Source of the DNA: Humulus lupulus
Taxonomy: Eukaryota; Streptophyta; Magnoliopsida; Rosales; Cannabaceae
Direction of reading: 5' to 3'
NCBI RefSeq assembly: GCF_963169125.1
Contig: NC_084800.1
Coordinates: 148,424,397 to 148,488,396 of the forward strand
Length of the DNA stretch: 64,000 nt
Each line of letters starts with the position of its first letter. Within the stretch, counting starts at the first letter, position 1. Below are positions 55,490 through 64,000 of this stretch, piece by piece. The position numbers and the translations under genes are program-made. The notes beneath the pieces were generated by a model. That model made no database searches. It worked only from the letters and a program-made list of their open reading frames with translations, and was not told the DNA's origin.

Positions 55490-58236
55490 GTAGAGTTAAA
55501 AGAATTGAAGATTCAGTTACAGGAGTTATTGGATTTGCCGTTCATCAGACCGAGCTTCTCACCATGGGGTGCTCCAGTGCTATTTGTTAAGAAGAAGGAT
55601 GGGTCGCTTAGGATGTGCATTGTCTACAGGGAGTTGAATAAGTTAACTATTAAGAATAAGTATCCACTGCCTAGGATTGATAATTTATTTGATCAGCTAC
55701 AAGGGAGTACGGTATTTTCGAAGATTGATCTTCGGTCAAGCTATCATAAGTTGAGGATTAAAGAAGAGGACATACAAAAGACTGCTTTTCGGAGAATGTA
55801 TGGGCACTATGAATTTCTGGTTATGTCCTTTGGATTAACCAATGCTCCAACAGCTTTCATGGATATGATGAATAGAATTTTCAAGGACCACCTGGATAAG
55901 TTTCTGATTGTATTTATCGATGATATACTAGTATACTCCTAGTCAGAGACAGAGCATGAACATCATCTGCGCCTGGTGTTACAGCGATTGAGAGAGCATA
56001 AGTTATATTCTAAGTTTAGCAAGTGCAAGTTCTGGTTACCGCAAGTTACATTTCTGGGCCATATCGTTAGTAACGAGGGGATACTGGTTGACCCATGTAA
56101 GATAGAGGCAGTGAGAGATTGGCCTAGGCCGAGCAGTGTTCCTAAGGTCAGAAGTTTTCTTGGATTGGCGGGGACTACCGGTGATTTGTAGAAGGGTTCT
56201 CCAGAATTGCTACTCTATTGACAGAGTTGACAAGAAAGAAAACCAAGTATGTGTGGACAGATTGGTGTGAGAACAGCTTCAAGGAATTGAAGCGGTGATT
56301 GGTTACCGCACCAGTGTTGAGCCTGCCGATAGACAACGAAAAGTTCGTGGTTTACTGTGACGCTTCCAGACAGGGTTTAGGATGTGTGTTGATGCAAGCT
56401 GGGAAAGTGATAGCTTATGCATCAAGGCAATTAAAAGAGTATGAGAAGAGATATCCCACGCATGATCTGGAATTGGCTGTAGTGGTATTCGCACATAAGG
56501 TTTGGAGACATTACCTGTAAGGTGAAAGGTGCGAGATATACATTGATCACAAGAGTTTAAAGTATTTCCTTACCCAGAAAGATCTGAATATGCGCCAAAG
56601 GCGGTCGCTAGAGTTGGTAAAGGATTATGATTGTGATATCCTATACCATCCTGGGAAGGCTAATGTAGTGGCTGATGCATTGAGCCGGAAGGGCCCAGGA
56701 CAGTTGTTTAGTTCGAGGCAGATATCAGACAGATTAGCTGAGGAGATGACCAGGGCAGGTATAGAGTTAGTGGTTGGTAGGTTAGCCAACATTACTCTTC
56801 AGTCAACGCTCCTTGAGAGGATTAAGGAAGCACAGGAAAGAGACCCCCAGTTAGTTGAACGTAGAGAGAACGTCCTAGATGGAGCGATTGGGGACTTCTC
56901 TATCTCAAAGATGGGTCTATTGAGGTACAAGGGACAGATTTGTGTTTCGATTGATTCAGATATTCGGCGAGAGATTATGGATGAGTCTCATACCAGTCCC
57001 TATTCTTTGCACCCAGGTACTACGAAGATGTACCAAGATTTAAGAGTTTTGTATTGATGGGCATGCATGAAGAGGGATGTGGTGGACTATTTGGCTAGGT
57101 GCTTAACTTGTCAGCAGATCAAGGCTGAACATCAGAGGCCAGCAGGGTTATTGCAGCCTCTAGGGATCCCCGAGCAGAAATGGGAGGATATTACCATGGA
57201 CTTTGTGGTAGGATTACCAAAGACCGTGGGTCTGCATGACTTGGTGTGGGTAATTGTGGACAGGTATACTAAGTCCGCCCACTTTTTACCTGTGAAGACA
57301 ACTTATACTGTGGAGCAGTATGCTGAGCTATATGTAAAGGAAATTGTTCGACTTCATGGGGCTCCGAGGTCGATAGTATCCGACAGAGACCCCACCTTCA
57401 CCTCCAAGTTTTGGGGAAGCCTGCAGAAGGCAATGGGCACATAGTTACGATTTAGTACCGCTTATCATCCTTAGACGGATGGACAGTCTGAGCGAATGAT
57501 TCAGATACTGGAAGATATGCTATGAGCCTGTGTTATGGACTTTGGGGGATCTTGGAGTAAGTATCTCCCATTGATTTAGTTCTCCTACAATAATAGCTAT
57601 CAGGCGACTATCGGAGAGGCTCCGTATGAGATGCTATATGGGAGGAAGTGCAGATCACCGATACACTGGGATGAGACAGGTCAGAGAAGATATCTAGGTC
57701 CAGAGATGGTACATAGGACCAATGAGGCAATTGAGAATATTAGAGCTCGTATGCTCGCCTCCCAGAATCGCCAGAAGAGTTACTCAGATCTAAGACGCAG
57801 GAGTGTAGAGTTTCAGGTCGGTGATCATGTATTCCTCAGGGTTTCACCTCTGAGAGGAGTAAAATGATTCGGTGTTCGGGGCAAGCTGAGTCCCAGGTTT
57901 TTTGGCCCCTTTGAGGTTCTGGAATGGGTTGGAGAGATAACTTATAGATTAGCGATACCTCCAACTCTATCAGGGGTCCATGATGTGTTCCACGTATCCA
58001 TGCTCCGGAAATATGTATCAGATACTACTCATGTGCTGAGTTATGAAAACTTGGAGTTAGATCAGGATTTATCATACGAGGAAAAGCCTGTTCAGATCCT
58101 TGACATGAAGGATAAAGTCTTGCGGAGCAAGACCATCGCCTTGGTTAAAGTGTTGTGGAGAAACAACAAGGTTGAGGAGGCGACGTGGGAGCTTGAGTCT
58201 GATATGCGGGAGTGCCATCCCGAGTTATTCATGTAA
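55490..58236 (+). pseudogene. Chromovirus pol: reverse transcriptase, RNase H, integrase, chromodomain-like end
   Basis: Reverse transcriptase: [20 protein letters not shown] near 55550, [29 protein letters not shown] and the catalytic FIDDILVYS at 55913-55939. A one-base loss near 56175 shifts frame before GFSRIATLLTELT. RNase [21 protein letters not shown] near 56345. Integrase: [11 protein letters not shown], a CLTCQQIKAEHQRPAGLLQP zinc-finger half, DRYTKSAHFLPVKTTY and SIVSDRDPTFTSKFWGSL, with the third acidic residue region after TDGQSERM. The C-terminus KVLWRNNKVEEATWELESDM is the chromodomain-related end of Tekay elements. Stops: TAG 55940, 57442, 57472, 57577; TGA 56296, 57055, 57523, 57865; TAA 56518. 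Confidence 0.88.
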
Positions 58237-58271
58237 TTTCAATGACGAAATTCTTGTAAGGAGGGGATAAT

Positions 58272-60612
58272 TGTAACACCCCAATTTGCTAATAAGGTTT
58301 AGGACCTTGATTAGCATGCCTGGAGGGCAATAAGTGAGTTGGCATGTTAATATATGAATTTAAATGAATTTGTGATTAGAATGCATGTTAAGGTGGTATA
58401 AATATGCATGTGGACCCTGTTTGTATGATAGGGGTAAATTTGTAATTTTAGCCCATTGAGGGCATAAATGTGATAATTGTATTATATAATTTGTACCACG
58501 TGTGAGTTGTGATATGATGGTGATGCACGTGCTGAGACGGTCCTAGGGAGCTATTAGTTTAAAAGTCACAACGGGATTTTATACTTTGCTCGGGAGGAGC
58601 CTAGGGGTACATTGGGAATTTTGTAAGTTGAGTTGAGAGCTAGTGGTTAATGGTTATTGGTGATTGAGTAACCTGAGTAACCATTGGTAATTAGTAAGGG
58701 TAACAAGTTTAGATGAGAGAAATGATAGAATTGTAAGAAAGGAGGAATGACAAAAAGGGCCTTGGGGTTTAGTTAGGAAAGGATTTCTATGAGGGGTAAA
58801 TTGGTCATTAGGCAAGGGTTAGATATGTTTCAGCTGAGGGAAAAGGGGTCATTCACGTTCAACACTTAGCCAAATTGAGTTCTTGCTAAAATTGGTTGGG
58901 AGCCTAAAGGAGAAAGAGGGAAAAACTAAGGGCAAATCTCTTGGGATCAAGAAGAGAATCTAAGCTAAGGGAACTTGGAGGATTATTCAGTGAATTGAGG
59001 TAAGAATATCATGGAATTGAGAATTGAATTATGTGCCTTGTTTGGTAAACTCATGGGATGAATTGAGGTTAGGTTCAGCAGAAGGTTGGGATTTGAGCTT
59101 GGAACTTGATTCGGAAGAGCAGCTCAAGTTGAATTCTTGATTGAGGTAAGAGTTCTAAACATGTTTGAATTCTCATATCTGATATGGTTTAAGAATCTAG
59201 AAGTCTGGTATATATTTTTTCTCAAGCTTTGGTTTAAGTCTTTGAAATCTAAAACTCAAGTGTTGATTTTGGGTGTGATTGTGTGTTTGAGCTGGTTGGT
59301 GGTGTTTATAGGTTGTTAGATGGTTTATTTGAGGTTTTGGGTCGATTCTGAGGTATGGGTATGCATTCGGGTTAAATTCGGAGTGTTTTGGCTCGAGGAA
59401 AATGCAAAGGAAAACCCAGATTTCTGGGTTTGTGAAGGGGCATCGCGGTCCTGTTCTTTGGCGCCGCGGTGCGAGGCTGCATCAGGGCTGGGGGTGCTCT
59501 CTGACTTGCTGGGCGCCGTGGCCGTCTAGGGTATCGCCGCGGCGCTAGGCTACTTTTCAGGACAGGGAAATTTTGCATTTTTGGGCATTTGTTCCGGGGG
59601 CTCGGGGGATGTTTCCGATACATTGTTTTAGGAATTTGGGGACTCCGAGAGTATGAGATTAGTCTCGAGAGGTGGTTTTGGATTGGTTAGCATTAAAGAG
59701 TACATCTTATGTGTTGTGACTAGGTTTTTGGAGAGGCTCGGGATAGAGGACCGTGCTCGTGACTTTCATGCATTGTAAAGCTCGGGATACAGGTAAGAAA
59801 ACTATAATACCCATAGAGCAGGGCATGGGCCCATAGTGTTGTTGCAGGGTACGGCCCTAGAATGTATTGTTGTTAGGGTGTTGCCTTGATTGAATTATTA
59901 CATGATTGAGAATGCTATATGTGGTTGTAGTAGAATGAATGGCAGAGGGCCGAGAACGGCAAAGGGCTGAGAACGGCGAAGGCCGAGAACGGCAGTGGGA
60001 CCAGGAATAACACTTAGCACATGGAGTGCTTATAGTTAGGGTGAGACCCTAGTGGATACATGGGATATCCTTACGGTGAGGACCGAGTTACCTGGCTTTG
60101 GTAACGCTTCTGGGACGGCATGGCCGTATATGTGTTTAATTTGATGGACTATCTGTTTATCTATGAGTTATCTATTTTAATGGTTTTATAATATGCATAT
60201 GTTATGTGCTGTGTGAGTTTTCTTGCTGGGATTTGTCTCACGGGTTCTCTGTGTTGCAGGTAAAGGCAAAGAGAAAGTCAACCAGCCATGAGTACGGATA
60301 GTGTGGGGCGGCGCTTACATGTTTGGCCTACCTCACCGCTTTGGTAGGGGGCATTTTGAGAAATGGCTGTATTGAACTACGTTTTTGATAATTAGTCGTC
60401 TATAAACCTATTTTGAGTTGTGAATTTTTTATAAACTGTACTTTGGGATCCCAAATGTTAAACTCTTGGAACTTTTAACGAAATAGAGTACTTTTAAAGA
60501 TTACAGCCTTAACTTTTTGTTTAATCACACTTTTGTTCTGAAAACCTCGTTTAGTGAGTTAGATGCACATTTTAAACACACTTAGTAACGCCTCTAAGGT
60601 AGTAGGGCGTTA
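58272..60612 (+). repeat. 3' LTR of the chromovirus
   Basis: 2341 bp, starting TGTAACACCCC directly after the polypurine tract. It is highly similar to the 5' LTR, with scattered substitutions and a few small indels. It ends GCGTTA at 60612 and is followed by the CACAT duplication. Confidence 0.9.
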
Positions 60613-60629
60613 CACATCAAACGATTTCC
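60613..60629 (+). pseudogene. Seventeen bases of copia integrase between two transposons
   Basis: 'cacatcaaacgatttcc' continues the copia frame exactly from 48444 (GGEFT then SNDF). The next base begins a CACTA-type terminus. It is the smallest recognisable piece of the outermost element and shows that two independent insertions hit the integrase gene about 12 codon bases apart. Confidence 0.85.
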
Positions 60630-61169
60630 CACTACAAGAAAAAATACTTTCAATTGATGTGTTAAGAAAAGTGGTGTTATAGTAGGTCGGAGCACTTTGC
60701 ATAACACTTTTCCCTAGTTTTAGACATGTGTTATGGTATAGACTACGACAACACTTTTGTTGTGTTATTTTAATAGTTAGATAAGTATTTCATTATGTTA
60801 TTTATAAATAAATTATATAACACTTTTTTGTATTTATAAAGTAGTGTTATGATACACTTTATAATAACACACTTTCTGCATTATAGAAAATAGTTTGCAT
60901 AACATAATTTTATGCTTATAAACCAGTGTTATTGTAAAAGATACAATAACACATTTTTTGTATTATTCTAATATTTGGATAAGCTTGAATTATTATTATA
61001 GAAACCTGTACATTATAATTATTTTTTATTGCTTTAATTCAAACCTACTTCATTTAATATACTTAAGACACCCTTAACATTGTACAAATATATTTTTGAG
61101 TACCAATTATATGGTTCATAACACATATAACCAAATAATTGTGTCAAAATACATTCAAGATTATCTAAA

Positions 61170-61284
61170 AAAACAAAACATTCTCACAATAGTAAAAAAA
61201 ACTAGTCTTAAATAGTTGCATAATCAACATAAACAAAACATTCTCACAATAGTAAAAAACAACTAGTCTTAAATAGTTGCATAT
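61170..61284. repeat. Two-copy tandem repeat of about 60 bp
   Basis: The segment beginning 'aaacaaaacattctcacaat' and ending 'cttaaatagttgcata' occurs at about 61170-61222 and again at 61231-61283 with one or two differences. Confidence 0.85.
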
Positions 61285-61863
61285 TCAAAAGTAAAGGTAG
61301 GAATTCATGATCTTCCAAATGTCAGCACACCATAGCCTTCCAAATCAGATTTTCTTTTGCACTTCACTTGTTGAATCTGGTAAACAAAACATAAAAGAAA
61401 AACTAATGAGGTCATGAAATATCATATCATTCATCTAAAATAGTCAATAATATCATGACACATAACCAAATTTACAATAATTGAGTTTGAATAATAAACA
61501 AGTTATTATATTACACACATTACTACAACTATCTATACTCAAGTGACCTTAGAACTTTAATTAAATGGTGCATAATATTATTATTCTTTTTTCCAAGTAG
61601 GCTTAGACTTGAAAGTTGGAACTAATACATGAACACCGTAAGTTCATTTGAGAAACCTAATAGCTAGTGAAGAAGCCATGATTTACAAATAGGGGGAGCC
61701 AAAAAAAAAAATTCAATAAAAATTATATAATATAATCTATGTTGTCATACTCTATAATCTATAGTTTTTCATCTTGAAAATTCAAGTACACATAATCTAA
61801 TATATATTTGTACGAAAGTAAAATGTAAAAATATAATGAATATAAATTCAGAAGAAAACAGAC

Positions 61864-62177
61864 CTCTTCCTTACTAACACTGTAGAGGGCAGCATTCTCT
61901 GGAGATAGCCTCCTCACGAAGGAGCACTTGTCACCAGGAGCAGTGGCAGATTCTTTTAGAGATTGCAATACCTTCAATGGTGCAATGATATAGTCAACCC
62001 TGGGAAACAAGTACAAATTAACACGAGTAGTCAGAAATTTCTAGTTATTGATGATCTGAGGTCAGGTGCATGTATTTACCCTACGAGACTAAATAAATCC
62101 TGCTTATTTCGAACTGCTGCAGCCATCAACTTTAATTTATCCCCATATTTGTGGATGTAATTATAAGCCTTTTTCAC
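61864..62177 (-). pseudogene. Captured transaldolase-like gene fragment, two exons
   Basis: Minus-strand exons 62177-62080 (98 bp) and 61999-61864 (136 bp) have good AG/GT borders and matching phase. They read AYNYIHKYGDKLKLMAAAVR, NKQDLFSLVG, then VDYIIAPLKVLQSLKESATA, PGDKCSFVRRLSPENAALYS. KLMAAAVRNKQD...LxGxDYxIAPLKVLQSL matches what I remember of plant transaldolase-like aldolase-superfamily proteins of the pentose phosphate pathway type. Only about 78 codons are present, and I cannot verify the family by search. The splice signals are intact and no stop lies within the exons. DNA between and around them is AT-rich. Confidence 0.62.
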
Positions 62178-62365
62178 CTGAAAGACAGAATAATAATATT
62201 AATGATTAAAAAATGTCCACTAGATCAATTGATCAAACAAGAAATTTCATGTTTGCTGCTGACAAAACTTCTTTCATCACTCCTATGAGAAACTAATTAT
62301 ATGAGCTGAGATATGGAATTTTACTACAACAGTCTCATAAAAGTTTTTTATTACCAAGAAGCACT

Positions 62366-62800
62366 CACTACAAAAAAAATAATAAATTTGAGAGAGTTGT
62401 TGGGATGAGAATTTGAGGCAAGTACAGTAGAAACTTCAACTTTGAACGGTTGACATATATGAACTGTCTTCATCGTTATATGTATTATAATAAATTATAA
62501 CTCTATGCAAGTTGGATTTAATTATTGCCTATATAAAGCATAAAAATAATCTAATGTGACTGCCAAAAGGAAAATAAATTTACACAGAATTACAATGAGG
62601 TTATATTCCCATGCCTTCCAATGTGGATGTTTCAGCATTTTGCATATTGAAAATTGTTCCAATCTTTATATCTTTTCCATCACTTCAAATTCATGGAGTT
62701 GAGACATAAGTCACTGCTGATAGAAGCTGAATCTAGCTTTGAATATTGCACTGCAAAAGACTGGCAGTGGTCACTTGTAGCTTTGTGTTGATGCTCAAAA
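62366..62800. other. AT-rich stretch beginning with a CACTAC-like word
   Basis: CACTACAAAAAAAATAATAA at 62366 resembles a CACTA terminus, but no partner or duplication is visible and no subterminal repeats follow. Otherwise non-coding AT-rich DNA up to an abrupt change to GC-rich sequence near 62830. Confidence 0.3.
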
Positions 62801-62958
62801 TCTCATCAAGGGAAAATATGATATCAATGCGAGGCCCTCGGGCCATCATCATCTCGGGAAGTCATCACGCCATCACGTCACGAGTCTGGATCCGTGCCTC
62901 ATGGGATCAATGCCATGTGGCCCCCATTCGCAAGGCATAGATGTGAAGCACCACTGGC

Positions 62959-63225
62959 CTCGCTCGGCCACCCAGGCGCTGACACCGTCGACCTCGCTCG
63001 GCCACCCAGGCGTGGGACACCGTCGGCCTTGCTTGGCCACCCAGGCGCGGGACACTATTGGCCTTGCTCGGCCTCGCTCGGCCACCAAGGCGCGGGACAC
63101 TATTGGCCTCGCTCGGCCACCCAGGCACGGGACATTGTCGGCCTCACTCGGCCACCCAGGCGCGGGACACTATTGGCCTCGCTCGGCCACCCAAGCGCGG
63201 GGCACTATTGGCCTCGCTCGGCCAC
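62959..63225. repeat. 35-bp GC-rich minisatellite, about seven to eight copies
   Basis: Tandem copies of a unit starting 'ctcgctcggccacccaggcg' and ending 'cgggacactattggc', with a few substitutions per copy and one truncated copy near 63061-63070. It is open in several frames on both strands because the unit lacks stops and is not a multiple of three, so the apparent Ser/Arg/His/Pro-rich proteins are artefacts. Confidence 0.88.
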
Positions 63226-64000
63226 GGCCGCGAAGCTCCAACCATCTCGCTCAGCCACGCCATCAGATGGACACACGAATGGGCCACGCGTAGGAGGCCT
63301 CGCGAGGGGGACTCATGAGCAGCTTGGGAGAGGCCACGCGAGGGGGGCCTCGCGAAGGGGACTCGCGAGCGTCAGGAGAGCCACGCCACCAAGGGGCTCG
63401 TGAGGGAGGCATCTCACCTCGTACCCTTAGGCATCTGGCGAGGTCACATGCCTATTACCCATGCTTGTGGGTGGCCTCGGGGTGCTTCAGGCATCTCGTG
63501 TCAAGGGCCCGAGAGCCTCGCCTCACACCACCACCGTTACACGCACCAAGTGTCCCATTCCCTATACCTTGGGACCCCAATGCTTAGGGGCCCGGGTATA
63601 AGTTGAATGGAACGTATTTGTACGATCTCATACTAGGTAAGGCCCTCAAGACCTTGTGTGTCCAAATACGGACACCTGTACCAATGGGGGAGTGGGAATG
63701 CTAGGATAGGAGTTGTGGCCCGTACGATTACAGCTCGGAGTCAGAGTCGACACCACTACCACCTGCACCACTACATCTGCCACCACTCCTCTGACGTGGG
63801 TATGGACAAGTAGTGGAGACATCTTCCTGACGCCTGCCCCTGTACTGGATGCACGACCACAACCTCCGAAACCACAATCCTGACAAAGTACTTATGTACC
63901 ACTTGGTCCCCTGGACCACCATGTACCCAGGGCCAATAGAGCCTACTATAAAATGAACTCTAACTCCACCTGAAAGGGGGTTGGAAAATTTACTGTAGCA
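63226..64000. other. GC-rich non-coding block, possibly the start of another LTR
   Basis: After the minisatellite the DNA stays GC-rich with repeated 'gcctcgcga' and 'gggggactc' words to about 63380. It then becomes mixed, with a TATA-like 'actataaaatgaac' near 63946 close to the window end. That could be an LTR promoter read on the plus strand. No protein domain was recognised in any frame. Confidence 0.3.

Larger units (their letters stand above)
48450..60612 (+). mobile_element. Ty3/gypsy chromovirus (Tekay-like) inserted in copia integrase
   Basis: LTRs 48450-50796 and 58272-60612, both starting TGTAACACCCC and ending GCGTTA, flank an internal region. The 5-bp duplication CACAT lies at 48445-48449 and 60613-60617. 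The primer-binding site TTGGTATCAAAGC is at 50801 and the polypurine tract GGAGGGGATAAT at 58260-58271. Joining the flanks restores the copia frame GGEFTSNDF. Protein order is Gag, (protease lost), reverse transcriptase, RNase H, integrase, then a C-terminal chromodomain-like segment. Another gypsy element is inserted after the first 0.6 kb of gag. Confidence 0.92.
60630..64000. mobile_element. Second gene-capturing CACTA-like element, left end, runs off the window
   Basis: CACTACAAGAAAAAATAC at 60630 is followed by 'gatgtgttaagaaaag', 'gttatagtaggtcgg', 'gcataacactttt' and repeated 'ataacac' words. This parallels 6308-6680 of the element at 6308-15375, so both belong to one family. The right end and target duplication are outside the window (candidate duplication TCC at 60627-60629). 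It carries a transaldolase-like fragment on the minus strand. Whether the GC-rich DNA after 62800 still belongs to it is unknown. Confidence 0.65.

Noticed and set aside
55490..58236. Possible endogenous pararetrovirus in the RT/RNase H region
   Set aside because: An integrase with zinc finger and catalytic core, a chromodomain-like end, LTRs, a primer-binding site and a target duplication all identify a Ty3/gypsy chromovirus. No movement protein or coat motif is present.
62366..62385. CACTACAAAAAAAAT as a further CACTA terminus
   Set aside because: No subterminal repeats, partner end or duplication could be found, and the word is short and AT-rich.
62894..63600. Several overlapping open frames of 60-170 codons on both strands
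   Set aside because: They follow a 35-bp minisatellite without stop codons and adjoining GC-rich DNA. No conserved motif is present.
1..64000. tRNA, rRNA or microRNA genes
   Set aside because: No cloverleaf-like tRNA with A and B boxes or rRNA signature was noticed. The tRNA-like words found are primer-binding sites.

Overview
This window is nuclear DNA of a flowering plant, most likely a eudicot. It has AT-rich intron-like and intergenic sequence, GT-AG introns and plant gene families (NPF, ABCC, MORC, anthranilate phosphoribosyltransferase). It is dominated by plant LTR retrotransposons (Ty1/copia, Ty3/gypsy chromovirus and Tat types) and CACTA DNA transposons. I see no intact single-copy host gene, no tRNA or rRNA gene and nothing prokaryotic. 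The species cannot be named from the sequence. All gene identities rest on recognising protein motifs by eye, with no database search.

Layout, left to right. 1-6307: overlapping gypsy LTR fragments, including a solo LTR with a perfect 5-bp target duplication (3702-6034). 6308-15375: a 9-kb CACTA-type element (3-bp duplication TGC) that carries intron-containing fragments of three host genes, all on the minus strand: an ABCC transporter, a MORC ATPase and anthranilate phosphoribosyltransferase. It landed beside the primer-binding site of an older gypsy element whose LTR is 15395-17434. 17883-23635: the last exon of an NPF2/NAXT-like nitrate transporter, split by a complete Ty1/copia element (18522-23423, duplication GTCTA) and also frameshifted. 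23636-27703: AT-rich non-coding DNA with one probable PIF/Harbinger MITE.

From 27704 to the end the window is one nested stack. A Ty1/copia element (LTR at 27704, gag at 28005) is cut in gag by an 18.6-kb CACTA element (28428-47042, duplication AAT). It resumes at 47046, is cut in integrase by a gypsy chromovirus (48450-60612, duplication CACAT), resumes for 17 bases, and is cut again by a second gene-capturing CACTA-like element (60630 to beyond the window) carrying a transaldolase-like fragment. The 18.6-kb CACTA element itself holds a solo LTR inside an LTR of a Transposase_32-type retroelement, a Tat gypsy element and a multi-exon Transposase_24 (PTTA/En-Spm) gene. Its main TNP2-type transposase is almost entirely missing. 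The chromovirus holds the 5' half of another gypsy element.

The most interesting signals are the gene-capturing CACTA family (four host gene fragments in two copies, one from the silencing factor family MORC), a nonsense spectrum in which nearly all stops are CAG to TAG or CGA to TGA (the expected footprint of methylated-cytosine deamination), and an unusual array of GGCCGCGGCC palindromes folded into a long hairpin at 35758-35915.
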